NCBI GenBank assembly: GCA_015499995.1
Contig: JADNRV010000122.1
Span: forward strand, 62,001-126,000
Origin: Flammula alnicola
Lineage: Eukaryota; Basidiomycota; Agaricomycetes; Agaricales; Strophariaceae
Direction: 5' to 3'
Length of the DNA stretch: 64,000 nucleotides
Both the position numbers and the translations under genes were made by a program. Below, one piece after another: positions 12,095-24,676 of this stretch (position 1 is its first letter; every line of letters starts with the position of its first letter). The notes beneath the pieces are model-generated. The model did not search any database. It was given only the letters and a program-made list of their open reading frames with translations, and was not told the DNA's origin.

Positions 12095-14935
12095 ATGGCC
12101 GCCCGACCCCTCCAACCATCTGAGTATGAGATTCAACGGGAAGTTGAGGCTCTTAGAGATCTCAGACGGCGTTCAGTCACCCCAGGTGCTCTCACCATTG
12201 ACCCAGACCTGCCCAATCAGTCACCGCCTTCATCGCCAACAACACACTGGGCAGGCAAACCTCCCATTTCCCCGATCTCTGCTGCAGACGTAGGCTCTGT
12301 TGGCAGCTTTGCTCAGGGCAGTTCGTCGTCTGATCGAAGTCATTCTGCGGGCAGCAGTCGTGTGGCGGATGGACCCAACAACCCTTCCGATGACCCCCTC
12401 CACCTCTTCTGGGTCCCAGCGAGCTTGCACCCCGAAATTGCCCGGCCGAGTTTCGCGCTTTTCTGAAGGAACATGCACGATCGCCAGTGGATGGGTCTGA
12501 TTCTTCTGCAACATCGTCGTCGCATTCTTCTTTGTCTTCCTCTTCAAGCCTTAGCCGGAAAAGGTCCATGCTGAGCAGGCAGTATCGGCCAAAGGAGAAC
12601 GATGGCGTCGAGGACGAGAATATTGTTCCTCTCAAGAGAAACCGCAGCCTCTTATACCCGACAAATCCAGGGCCTCAGCTAACAATCAGCGATCTTCAAA
12701 TGCTCGAGGAATTGGCAGAGGAGGCATCAGAAAGCGATGACCCCTCAAATTCAAAGTTAAGGAACGTGCTGAGAAGAAGCTTGAGTCTCAACTTGTCGCC
12801 ATCTGGTTTGTGAAAAGAGTATTTTATTAAATTTCGCGCTAATCAACGTCCATGACTTTCTAGCCGTCGAGATGATGGATGAAGTGCCAGACATGGGGGA
12901 CGAAGCTGATGCTCCAATCATCGTTCCTCCTCCTGGACAAATTTTGCGACGTGCTGCTCGGACGAAGATTCGCAAACCAGGTTTACCGGGTGACGGTGGT
13001 GGTCATCGGTTTGGGGCCTCGCGCAGGGGTAACGCAAAAGCTTCTCCTGCTCCAGCTGAACCAAGGACATCAAGCGACTTCTCTTCCAGCGATCATGGTG
13101 AAAACGAGTCGCCCGCCTTGCCTTTACGTCGGCACACACTCTCAGATGAAGGTTCTCAAGCTATACCCAGACCTGAATCGTACAGCGAAGAAACATCCAT
13201 TTATGACGCATACGCGAGGGACGAAGACGAAGATGCTGCTTTTACGCCGGTTCTTGTGACCGCTGCTCCGTCTTCTCCTCCCCCACAGGAACCTTTACCA
13301 CTATCGATACAGGAACCACCTCAAATACCTATGCCTGATGAAGTTATATCCCCACAGCCTGAGAAGGCTGCACCCGTCCTTCATCAGCCACAACCTCAAC
13401 GCCTTGCTGTACCACAGCCTGCACAAGACCAAGGCCCGCCCTCTCGCACTCCCTCTCCATCAGAGCCAGTCATCGAACGACCAATACCCGTGCAACCTCC
13501 ACCTTCCTTCCTTTCTATCACACCGAGCCCACCAGCCCCGCATCGGAAGGAGAAAGGTGGGAAGGGTCTGTTTAAATGGGGAGGAGATAAAGGTGGGAAG
13601 AAGGGTCACAAAGATAAAGAACGCGAAAACCATGAACGTGCCGAAAAAGAGAAGGAATCTGGATTTTTTGGATCACTTTTTGGGAAGAAGAAGCAAGAAT
13701 CGGAATACCAGTCGTCTATGACTGGTGGTACTTCTGGACGCGAGGCGGCTCAAGCTCTCCTGGGAGCCTCGAAGTCCTCAAAGTCGTATGTTCCACCAAC
13801 TTCACCCGGCTTGGCCCCTGGAATTGGTGGAAACCCATACGCAAGATATCCAATACATGTCGAGAGAGCTATATACCGGCTGAGCCACATCAAACTTGCA
13901 AATCCAAGGCGTCCACTCTACGAGCAGGTTCTCATCAGCAATCTTATGTTCTGGTACCTTGGTGTTATTAATAAGGCCCAGAATCCTCCTTCTTCTCCGA
14001 CAGCGCCAACGCCCAACGGAGCGCCAAATTCATCTACTGAACAAGATAATGAACAGGAGGAGAGAGAGAAGGCACAGAGAGAAAAGGAGCAGAAAGAGAA
14101 AGAGCAGAGGGAGAAAGCTGAAAAAGAACGACTGGAAAAGGAGCAGCGAGAGCGAGAGATAGAGATGAAGAAGAAGGAATCTGGGAGGCGTGGGTCGCTT
14201 ACAAAAACACCTGTGGGCGGACCGCCAGGAGGACGTCGAGCAGAAATGCCTATTAAGGGACCTCAATATGAGATGCAACATCGCGTCATGGAACAAGAGT
14301 ACGGAGGATACAACGGACAACCACCACGGAGTCCCACTTCACCTGGTCCCGCTGTTAATGGAGCACCTTCTCAGCCATACCCGCGTCCACCACAACCTGG
14401 TCCATATAACAACGCCCCTCCGAAGTTGGTTCCGCCGCAGCCGAAGACGCAACCGGAACAGTACTACTATCAACCGCAGAACGAGAACCCTCATCAGCGG
14501 CCAGGGTTGCCTCCAGGCGCCATGCCACCTGCCGAGCAACAAGCTTGGGGTTCCCAACAAGCATCTCCGCCCTCTCAACGCCGACATCCATCGCCGAACC
14601 CTTCTCATCCAGGCTCCCACCGTCGGTCTCATTCGCCGCCATCGCACAACCCCCACGTACAAAAGCAGCCCATGCAAATGCACAAACTCAACACATCTCA
14701 AGAGAACCTTGGAGACAGAAGCGGGGCGCATAGAGGTCCCGGTCGATCTTTATCGGCAACTGCGTACACCTCTCCCGCGTTACCTCCTGCTAACGGTGTT
14801 CTCCGGAAAGGAAACAGCGCAAATGCCGTGGCTCCGTACGATAAACGGCCGCATACGAGCGAGGGGCGGCCGCTTGGGAATGGGGAAGAGGAGGACGTAC
14901 CACTAGCGGTCTGGCAGCAGCAGCGACGAAAATGA
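12095..14935 (+). CDS. Zds1/Zds2-type protein, one frameshift
   Basis: Two exons, 12095-12805 and 12864-14935, ~920 aa. The N-terminus has EYEIQREVEALRDLRRRS and an FWVPASLHPEIA block followed by EFRAFLKEH, both conserved in fungal Zds proteins. A long disordered region rich in Pro, Ser and charged residues surrounds the C-terminal Zds domain (RYPIHVERAIYRLSHIKL, then LISNLMFWYLGVINK). In yeast, Zds1/2 bind the PP2A subunit Cdc55 and control mitotic entry, polarity and mRNA export. A coiled segment of EK/EQ repeats follows the domain. The frame breaks at the CCC run 12441-12443, where one missing C restores the conserved block; error is likely. Confidence 0.85.
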
Positions 14936-15697
14936 ACAGTTGGGCAGTCGAGTTAGAGTTTACGCACGGCTGACGGAATTTCCTTCCTCTTTCGACCGTT
15001 TTCCTGAACCAATGCCATTTCATTCTTTGCATTCGCTTTCCTCCGTCCGTGTTCCGTGTGTGGACTCTTTTTCTCCTCTGTCATCTGGATATTTGTTATT
15101 CGTCGGACGATTACGGTAACAGTAGGAACTACCCTTCTCTCCCTCCCTCTCTCTCTCCAATATCCATCCATACCTATCAACATTATTATTTGTAGCTTTT
15201 GCATCCTTTTGGTCGTCGTCGCTCCTGGATCTTTCATTGCAAACCCACGCGCGCTTTCTGATATTATTAGCGATGAACTTATCTCTCTGTCTCTCGGTCA
15301 TTCTTACTCTTATTCCCCCCATGCTACCATGATGGTGTTTTTCTGCTTTACCTATAATGGACGGACCCGAGATTATCATACAATAATTGAGTGACACATC
15401 CTGGCAGTGGATGTCGTGAAGTCAAGTTAACAAGTGATCTGCACCTAGTAACTCTATCTAGCTGGCACCAGAACCTCTGTCTTTAGATTCCACCAGTCTG
15501 TAAATACTCTAAAATTTACAGGCTGGGCCTTTGTGAAGAAGTGAATTAGTCAAAAAATCTCCTAAATCTATGTGGTTATTCTGGCTGGAACCAAAACAGT
15601 GCCATGTTAAAATACACCACCTCCTACATACCTCCCTGTACAAATGCAATACATCGCGCACGCGTACATAGCTACAACAACATCTCTCGACTCATTA

Positions 15698-17768
15698 TCA
15701 CCTCCGACCTATCAGCTGGGGAGCCATCAGGTCCTCGTCCTCATCGTCGTCTCCCAGTACATGGGTCTGCATGCCATTACCCCGAAGAGGTACCCGCGAG
15801 TACCACTTCGACCGACCGCCGGGTGTAACCATCTCAATGTTGGAATCGTCCACCGAATTCGCGGACTTTGATGCGTTGCGCCCTGTCGTGGAATACAGGT
15901 TGACGAGGACAACGATGAATGTATATAGGAGGAATGCCAGGCTGTAGGTTATTGCCAGCAGTGAATTTAACATGCGTTTCTGATAGAAGAAGAATGACAG
16001 ACCTGAACACGATCAGGATGTATGTACGTGGTCCATTCGTTATCTTTGACGAATCTCAGCTCTTCATCTGTTGCTGACATGAATAATAGGCTGGTTATGG
16101 GAAGTTGAGTATCATGGCTATGGAAGAATAGATGTGACATACCCAGCAGCGACCAACAACTAAATCGAGATGTCTCTCAAAGTCAGAAAAAATCTTGGTC
16201 TCAGAAACACGGAGCACTCACGAAAGGCGGCAGGTAACGGAACGATCTCGAAGCAGCCGCTTTCGCCGACGATGGGTTTCGAGGAGTCGTACTGTCAGCC
16301 AAAGTATGTTCGCTGTTATTGTCGTCGTCGGAGGTCTCCGCAGCGTATGACGGTGCAAAGAAGCAGACTTCAAGGATACGAGCAAAACCAGCGAGCATGA
16401 GTGTATGCCAAACATGCGTGTACCTAGATATATGATTAAAAAAGAAAGCGGTCTAGTGTACAGCACATACTTTTGTTGAAATCATGAGAGCTTGTGCATG
16501 TTCTGACATGCCCCATCCCGTCAGGAAGACACTGTCAAAAATAGTCAAGACCTCTGCCAAATTCCCGATGTAATATTCCTACATTACTCCAGGTACAACG
16601 TTACGCTGAGGGATATGTCAATTCGAACTTGCACAGGAAGATTTTACTGACTTGTTATTTCTCGAAAGGTAAATCCAAGAATTCCTCCTGTCCACCCTAG
16701 GTTGTTATTTGTCTTAGCTTTATTGCAACCATCATGAAGAGATCGTACAAAGGACGCCCAAAATACTGGAAATAAACGCAATGAGTTTATTGGTTTGTCA
16801 AGCTTTAACGGAGAGGATCCTACGTGTGTTGCATATCTTGACGGACCAAGCACCTCCGTGGTGCTCTGTGAAGTGTTGACTTGGTATAATGTGAGAAAAT
16901 AACTAATGCTTTTACGACGGTGAACTCACTGATGCCCTACGCGTATGTCAGTACTACACTTAAATTCAACGTATAAAAAAAAGACTACCCAAAGGGTGAT
17001 TACCTCGAATCAAAGAATTCTGGACTCCTTCCACTTCGACGCATCCATTGCTCGCCAACCAGCAATATGATCGTCATCATGATAGCATATGCAATAAAGC
17101 CGCTCCCCATGATATAATGCGCGAGGCATTGACCTAAACGTGAAGATGTGGTGTTAGCGGCCTTCTCCTTTTCTTCGAATTCATGAAAACTACCTAGGGC
17201 TCCTCCACGACAGTATCCTCGGAATGCTATAACTCCAAACAACATCTGCGACCAGCCTAGTATAGGATATGCTTTTCCGATTATCCATGCACGACGACGA
17301 TATAAGGCGTATTGACTTTTCATGGATGTGCAGCTTCAGATAGATGCCGACGACAAGTTGAGCGAGGATGGGAATGATGAGAATGTTGGCAAATATTCCA
17401 TGAATACCATGGAGGAAGGATCGTCCCTTGTGTGAGTGACCGAGAATGTAGCCGCCCACTGTGAGCGCATAGCCAGTTGCCTATCGAAAATGTGAGACCG
17501 TTCCGCTGCGCATTAATGCACGCGACGAAGACTGGTCCTCTGGATTAAGCTTACCTGTAGGGCACATGCCATTTACTCCTTGTAATCCCAAGCACCATCC
17601 GACTGGAAACATCACACCCCACACCGTCGCCTGCAAGAACATGTGTATCCATAGGATATTGTCAATCGGCGCCGATGCCTGTTCTTCCGTGAGAGTATCA
17701 TGGTGAGGGTGGGCCAGAACGTGCGCGATGAAACATAGAACGATTGTAACACGCAAGATGCGGTGCAT
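15698..17768 (-). pseudogene. YTP1-like membrane protein, copy A, many single-base deletions
   Basis: The gene has the same exon order as copy B (18532-20638): a signal-like hydrophobic start after the ATG at 17768, [30 protein letters not shown], a [12 protein letters not shown] segment, and a C-terminal tail ending APQLIGRR. This is the DUF2427/Ytp1 multi-span membrane family, related in layout to cytochrome b561/ferric reductase proteins. Compared with copy B it lacks single bases in at least eight places (for example near 17600, 17285, 17005 and 16830), each breaking the frame. It is called a pseudogene with the reservation that all the lesions are deletions in short runs. Confidence 0.55.
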
Positions 17769-17973
17769 GATATGGATGGCACGGACGGCCCCGCTGGTCG
17801 GTAAAAAGGACGGGTGTTGAAGTACTGTATGAGATGAGACGGAGTGAGTGACACAGATGTGTGACGAAATACGTCACGGTCTAGCACGGGCCGGCCCGCA
17901 GGCACCATCTCACGTGGCTGGCAATGCAAAGGTCCCGACTCTATTTGGCAAGTCTTACTATATAAGTAATACC

Positions 17974-18130
17974 ACTTGGGAATGATGAAGACGAGGACGT
18001 ACCACTAGCAGTCTATCAGCAGCAGTCACGAAAATGAACAGTTGGTTAGAGTTTACGCACGGCTGACGGAATTTGTTCCTCTTTCGACCGTTTTCCTGAA
18101 CTAACGTTGTTCATTCTTTGCATTCGCGTT
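17974..18130 (+). pseudogene. Duplicated 3' end of ZDS
   Basis: The segment matches the last ~18 codons, stop codon and 3' flank of the ZDS gene at 14872-15060. It includes a GACGTACCACTAGC word and the AAAATGAACAGTTGG stop region. It lacks the rest of the gene and is a by-product of the tandem duplication. Confidence 0.7.
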
Positions 18131-18531
18131 CCTCGTCGTGTCAAGAGGTCTCTGAGTGGGTTTCACCAGTGCACCTAAACCTACTCCTTACTAGTAGGCA
18201 ACTGTATCTTAGATTCATAGTTGGCACGACCAGAAGCTCTGACCAGACCTGTCTATCTTTAGATTTTGCAGTCTCGGCTCTTTTCAGATGTCTGTTAATA
18301 GTTGACACTAGATCTTGAGTCGACTGGCACACGAATTTTACTCCGGTGGCCAAGATTTTCATTAAGAAGTGAATTATTTAAGCCCAATACATAAGACTCC
18401 TAAATCTACGTTGTGATTCTGGCTGGAACCAAACCAAAACAGTGCAGTGTTTATACACCACCTCCTACATACCCCCCTGTACAAATGCAGTACATGGGCA
18501 CGCGTACATAGCTACAACATCTCTCGAGTCA

Positions 18532-20638
18532 TTATCCCCTCCGACCTATCAGCTGGGGGGCCATCAGGTCCTCGTCCTCATCGTCGTCTCCTAGCACATG
18601 GGTCTGCACGCTATTACCCCGCAGAGGCACTCGTGAATACCATTTCGACTGACTGCCAGGTGTGATCATTTCGATGTTGGAACTATCCACCGCATTGGAT
18701 GATTCTGGCGTTACGGCCTGTTGTGGAATACATGTTGACGAGGACAACGATGAATGTATATAGGAGGAATGCCAGGCTGTAGGTTATTGCCAACAGTGAG
18801 TTTAACATTCGTTTCTGAATAGAAGAAAGAATGACTGACCTGAACACGATCAAGATGTACGTGACGTGGTCCATCTCATTATCGTTGACATATCTCAGCT
18901 CGTCATCTGTTGCTGATATGAACAATAGGCTGGATGGCAATTTGTTTATCATTGTTATGGAAGATCATACATATATGACATACCCTGCAGCGACCAACAG
19001 CTAAACCAAGATTTCTCTCAAATCAGAAAAAATTTTGGTCTCAGAAATACGGAGCACTCACGAAAGGCGTCAGATAGCGGAACGATCTCGAAGCAGCCGC
19101 TTTCGCCAATGATGTGTTTCGCGGAGTCGTACTGTCCGCCAAAGTACGTTCGCTGTTATTGTCATCGTCGGAGGTCTCGGCATCATATGATGGTACAAAG
19201 AAGCAGACTTCAAGGATGCGAGCAAAACCAGCGAACATGAGTGTATTGCCGAACATTGCGTGCACCTAGATATACTGTATAGTTGGGAAAGGGGATAGCG
19301 GCCTAGTGTACAGCACGCACTTTTGTTGATATCATGAGAGCTTGAGCATGTTCGGACATGGCCCATCCCGTCAGGAAGATGCTGTCGAAAATAATTAAGA
19401 AATCCTGCCAAAATTCTTAATCTAACATCCCTACATTACTCCTGGTACAACATTACGCTGGCGATATGTCAATTTCGAACCTTGCAGAGGGAAGGACTTT
19501 ACTGACTTGGTTATTTCTCGAAAGATAAATCCCAAGAATGCCTCCTGTCCACCCTATGTCGTTACTTGTCTTAGCTTTATCGCAAACCAATCAAGGAGAT
19601 ATCGTACAAAGAACGCCCAAGATACTAGAAATAAATGCAATGAGTTTGGTCGTTTGGCAAGCTTTGAGGCAGAAGATGCATACGTATGCTGCATATCTTC
19701 GACGGTCCAAGCACCTCCATCATGCTCCGTGAACGTGTTAACTTGGAGAGAATATGAGAAAATAACTAGTGCTTTTACGATGACGCAACTTACTGACGCC
19801 CTATTCGTATATTAGTATTACATTTGAATTTAACATATAGAAATAAAAGGCGTACCCAAAGGGTGATCACACTCGAATCAAAGAATTCTGGACTCCTTCC
19901 ACTTCTACGCACCCATTGCTCGCCAACTAGCAGTATGATCGTCATCATGATAGCATACGCAATAAATGCGCTCCCCATGATATAATGTGCTAGACATTGG
20001 GCTAAACGTATAAGATGTGACGTTAGCAACGTTCTGCTTTTCTTTGAATTCGTAGAATGAAAACTTGCCTAGATCTTCATTACAATATCCTCGGAATGCG
20101 ATAACGCCAAACAACATCTGCGACCAGCCTAGTATAGGATATGCTTTTCCAATTATTCCATGCACGACGACAATGTAGGGGCGTATTGACTTTTCGTGGA
20201 TGTGCAGTTTGAGATAAATCCCCACGACAAATTGAGCAAGGATGGGAATGATGAGGATGTTGGCAAATGTTCCATGAAAACTATGAAGGAAGGACCGTCC
20301 CTTGTGTGAGTGACCCAGAATGTAGCCGCCAACTGTGAGCGCGTAGCCAGTTGCCTGTCGAAAATAGTGAGAACGGTCCGCTGCGCATCAGTGCACACGA
20401 TGAATATTGGAATTAAATTTACCTGTAAGGGCACATGCCATTTACTCCGTGTAAGCCCAAGCACCATTCCGATTGGAAACATCACACCCCACACCATCGC
20501 CTGCAAGAACATGTGTATCCATAGAATATTGTCAATTGGCGCCAAAGCCTGTTCTTCCGTGAGAGTATCGTGGTGAGGGTGGGCCAGAACATGCGCGATG
20601 AAACATAGACCAATAGTAACGCGCAAGATGCGGTGCAT
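18532..20638 (-). CDS. YTP1-like multi-span membrane protein, copy B
   Basis: About ten exons from the ATG at 20638. A signal peptide ([18 protein letters not shown]) is followed by His-rich HPHHD, then membrane segments [59 protein letters not shown] and [12 protein letters not shown]. Then come [12 protein letters not shown] and [16 protein letters not shown]. The family is fungal DUF2427-Ytp1, with conserved His in membrane helices suggesting haem, and no proven reaction. One intron has a GC donor at 20068-20067. Near the C-terminus one base is missing at 18707-18708, which without correction gives a stop ~50 codons early. The tail otherwise matches copy A. Confidence 0.75.
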
Positions 20639-21012
20639 GATGAGGATGATATGGATGGCGCGGATGACCCCGCCGGTACGCAAATAACGAGTGTTGAAAC
20701 GTTGAAGCTTTGCATCAACGGTCCAAGCGGCCCGCAGACACCTCCATCTCACGTGGCTGCTTGAAATTATTTCTTCAAGTTCGTCTGTTTTCAGTGCGAT
20801 CAAGATACTATAATAATACCACTAGACGCTGAGCTCCATCTCAGACATAGAAGGCAGAAAAACTGGCTCCTGTGTGGCCTGTAGCTCGTAATTCGTTGAG
20901 GGTCCTTCGCGTCCCTCCGAAAGTATTCCCTCCTACTTTCAATCTGCCCACACCGCGACCGCCGCCCGTCAAACCCAGAAAACTCGACGAATCCGAACTA
21001 GAAACACGCGAC

Positions 21013-24000
21013 ATGCTTTGGTCGACGTCCGTTCTCACAACTCTTTCCTCCGACACGGAACCGTCGTTCATGATCACCTTTAATGATTCAAAGTATATCT
21101 TCAATACGAGCGAGAACACGATGCGGTCCTTCCTTCAGAGCGGGCGTCTCTGGAGAAGGACCAAGGCGCTTTTCTTCACTCAGGCACGAGTGGAGAAGAT
21201 GAGCGGACTTCCTGGTGCGTTATTGTTGTCTTTTACCTTGTCATTAATTAATTGTTGAGCCGCTTTCAAGGACTGATCATGACATTTGCTGATGCGACAA
21301 TCAACAAGTTGCAGATCGCTGGGCCTCCTGGGTTGAACCATCTACTGGCTAGCATGCGACAGTATACATTCAGGTGAATTCTCTATTCAATAGTCTTGCA
21401 TCCTTCGCACCCTGACTTAACAAAGAGACTCTATCGAAATCCAACCTTCAGAAATACCTTGGACAACCCCGACGTCCCCAGCCCCTACACCCTGCTATGC
21501 GGATCACAATGTCACCATTTACTCTATCCCCATCTTGCCCTTCTCCGAACCTCTCTCTGTCCCATCTGAATCAGATCCAGAATTTGAACCAACATCGGCT
21601 TCTGCATCTGAAGAAGGACCAGATACCACGGAAAACTCTGGTAAACGGAAGCGCGAACTTTCGGCTGACACCTCTCGTAAACGATTGAATCCAGGAAGTG
21701 CAATTTCCATATTTTCGGATGAAATGAGACAGGGCGGACTTAAGGCAGAAGACCTGACTGGAGAGGCTGCCGATGAGTATCGTCGGCTTATGGTTCGAAC
21801 CATGTTCCCTGGCACCAATATACGTACTCCAGAAGAAGAAGCAGAAAGGAATCGGACTGGCAAACGGAAAAAGGGTGAGCTGAAGCTAGTTGCTTGCAAT
21901 CTCATCAGATAGGACTTATCTTACTCGTCTGTCTTCATAAAAAGGACACTTTCAGGTTTTATCGCATTCTAACGCCGATGTATGTACCCCATACCCTAAT
22001 TAATAATAGTAACCTCTCTAATATTCCAACAGGTGGACGAACACCGACAAACAAGAGCCAGCGTACCCCAGGGTTTCTGGAAACAGCTACCTAAATATTC
22101 CAACAGCTTGCCGTCATCCAATACCCCGTCTACACTCTCATACCTAGTGATCGGCCCACGCTATCGTGGAAAGTTCGACGCTGAAAAGGCTGTAGAGCTA
22201 GGGGTTCCCAGGGGCCCTCTTCGAGGTCGACTGTCCAAGGGCGAAACGATCACTTTCGACGTTAAAGTAGGCGGCGAAACGATCCAACGCACCGTCAAGC
22301 CAGAGGAAGTCATTGGCAAATCAGAGGCGCCTGGGGTACGTGATTTCTTTGCAACTTGCCTTGCACGTTCGAGGGATCTGATATGATTTTTTTCTGCAAT
22401 AGGCTATCGTAATCCTGGACGTTCCGTCGACTGCGCATATACCTTCGTTGGTTTCTTCGTTCAGGGATTCGGAATTCTATAGAAAGTGCTGGTCTGAAGA
22501 TCGGACATCAGTAGCATCAACAGAACCGGAATTTGTCATCCGCACAGTTTATCACACATGTGGCGATGGTGTACTTGAAGACGAGAGATACAAGACTTTT
22601 ATGAACGGGTTTGGACCCGAAGTTCACGTGGGTTTATTTCTTGTTCTGTGTCAGATTTAAGGATTCCAGCTCATTCAATAAAAGCATGTAATCTCGTCGA
22701 GAGAGCATTGTCCTGATCCTGTTACATTTACGAGCGCAGCTTATAATCAATTGCGATTGAACGAATTGGACGAGAAGATCTTCCCAGTTCCCAAATATTC
22801 TTTGGTCCCAAAGAAAGATATTGCCAGTATGTTATGTCCCTTCAATCCCTCTATCATAATTGACTGACGAGAATATAAAGCAATCCCAGGGCTTCCTCCC
22901 AAAGTCCACTTAATGGCGTCCAACCTTCATACGGTAATGCGGCCATTTACGCCTCCTGCCCCAGATCCTGCAATCGTCGCCCTCGACAAGTTCCATCCCA
23001 TCGTATCTGGCGCTAAACCGGTGGAATTTTCGCCAGCCTTGCAACGGTCCATCAGAACGGGCAAATGGAATGTATCACAGGTGCTTTCGGGCAGTGATCT
23101 CAAGCCTATGGAAGGCGCGGACGTTGGTATTGTTACGCTGGGTACGAGTGGGAGCCTGCCGAGTAAATATCGGAATGGTCCGTCTGTTTTTTTGTCGTGC
23201 ATCTCGATGTGCAGAGTTGACATTCAGGTTTTAGTCTTATCTACTCTGGTCAAGATCCCGGGGCGGGGAAATATCTTGCTTGATGCAGGCGAGGGCACAT
23301 GGGGCCAGCTTGTGCGCAACTATGGGCTGGAAGATGGCACATATAACGTCTGGCAAGCGCTGCGAGACATCAAATGTATCTTTATTAGTCACATCCACGC
23401 AGACCATCATGCTGGCCTTGCGCATCTCCTTGCGAAAAGACGCCTGGTCAGCAGCTTTTCCCCTATGCTAGAAAGCACAACTTCATTGAGCTTTTTTTTT
23501 CGTAGCTTGACCCGCCTCCCAATGAGCCCCTGTACGTCGTCTCTGTCCGCTCCGTGCACCTTTACTTGCGCGAACTGCAAGATGTGCAAGACATCGGGAT
23601 TGAGGATCCTTCTGGAAATGGCATCATCCCTATTTTGAGCGAGAGTCTGCACTATTCGGATAGAGGCACATACATGACCACTGGAATGTGGCAAATCGGT
23701 GGCACCGAGCCTTGGCTGGATTATCGAACGTGAGTAGAACATGGGCGTGGATGGATACATCTATTCTTATTCGTCTTTAACTCGACTTTCATAGGTCGGT
23801 GGAGAACGGGCGCAAGATGTGCGACGCGCTCGGTTTGGAATATTTCAAGACGGTTGATGTCCAACATCGGTGTCGGTGCTTTGGAGTGTCGTTCCGTCAT
23901 AAGGATGGTTGGAGTGTGACGTCAGTTCTCATCGCCCTTCCTCGAGATAAAACTCTGAAGTGCACTTTTCTTTCAGATTCTCGGCTGATACGTCGCCTTC

Positions 24001-24518
24001 GGAAAGCCTTTGTAGGGTAGGAATGAATTCAACAGTCCTGATTCACGAAGCTACCATGGGTGACGACGAAGCGGACATGGCTCGTCGAAAGTCGCATAGT
24101 ACTATCGGCCAAGCTATCGCCGAGGGCAAGAAGTGAGTCGCAGTTTGCATTACGAGAACTTCTGCTAATGAGCTGCTTCGCTTTCAGTATGAAGGCCAAG
24201 AACCTCCTCCTGACGCACTTTTCCGCGCGTTATCCTAAACTGCCTCCATATGTCACCAAAGAACTGAGCTCAAAGGCAGACGTGACGATGTACGACCAGG
24301 ACACTTTCATCGTTCCGTCCTTTGATCATATGAATATGACCATCGGAGATATGTGGAAGATGCAGTTTTATCTGTTAACGCTTCTCCGCAACTTCCGCGA
24401 GGCGCTCGACGAAGACGAAGAGTCGATTCCTAGTAGTGCTTCGCCTGCCAGGAGCAAATCACCTGCGAGAAGCAATTCGCCTATGTGGAGGAGTTCCGCG
24501 CAAAAAAGTAGATATTAA
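21013..24518 (+). CDS. TRZ1: tRNase Z, long form (ELAC2/Trz1)
   Basis: About ten exons beginning at the ATG at 21013, with exon 1 to 21214, exon 2 21271-21373 and exon 3 from 21426. The border between ~21873 and ~22035 is uncertain. The N-terminal half starts LWSTSVLTTLSSDTEPSF and carries the degenerate metallo-beta-lactamase fold with GPRYRGKFDAEKA, the typical exosite region. The C-terminal half has LGTSGSLPSKYRN, the catalytic SHIHADHHAGL motif, LIHEATMGDDEADMA, and GKNMKAKNLLLTHFSARY. The enzyme removes 3' trailers from pre-tRNA in nucleus and mitochondria. An open, Arg-rich frame continues 54 codons upstream of the ATG (see findings). The stop at 24518 faces WAPL tail to tail. Confidence 0.9.
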
Positions 24519-24676
24519 TATATCATGGATTATTGTGAAGTATGATCCATTATCTGAAGTTATCATATATATAGGCAAGCTAATGTCGTGATGTGTATTA
24601 TACAAGTGCTTGATGATTATAGTAGTACGAGAAAGGAGGGAAAGAAATGATTTAAAAACCAAAACGACAGAAAATC

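Larger units (their letters stand above)
14872..20815. repeat. Segmental tandem duplication (~3 kb unit): ZDS 3' end plus YTP1-like gene
   Basis: Unit 1 runs from the last ~60 bp of ZDS (about 14872) through its 3' flank and the first YTP1-like gene to ~17970. Unit 2 starts at about 17974 with a diverged copy of the ZDS 3' end and repeats the same order to ~20815. Both units end near a TAATACCACT word (17968 and 20811), a possible microhomology at the junction. Divergence is substantial in introns and spacer, so the duplication is not recent. Confidence 0.75.

Noticed and set aside
14030..14320. Leu/Phe-rich minus-strand frame suggesting a membrane protein
   Set aside because: It is the antisense of the EK/EQ-rich coiled segment of ZDS.
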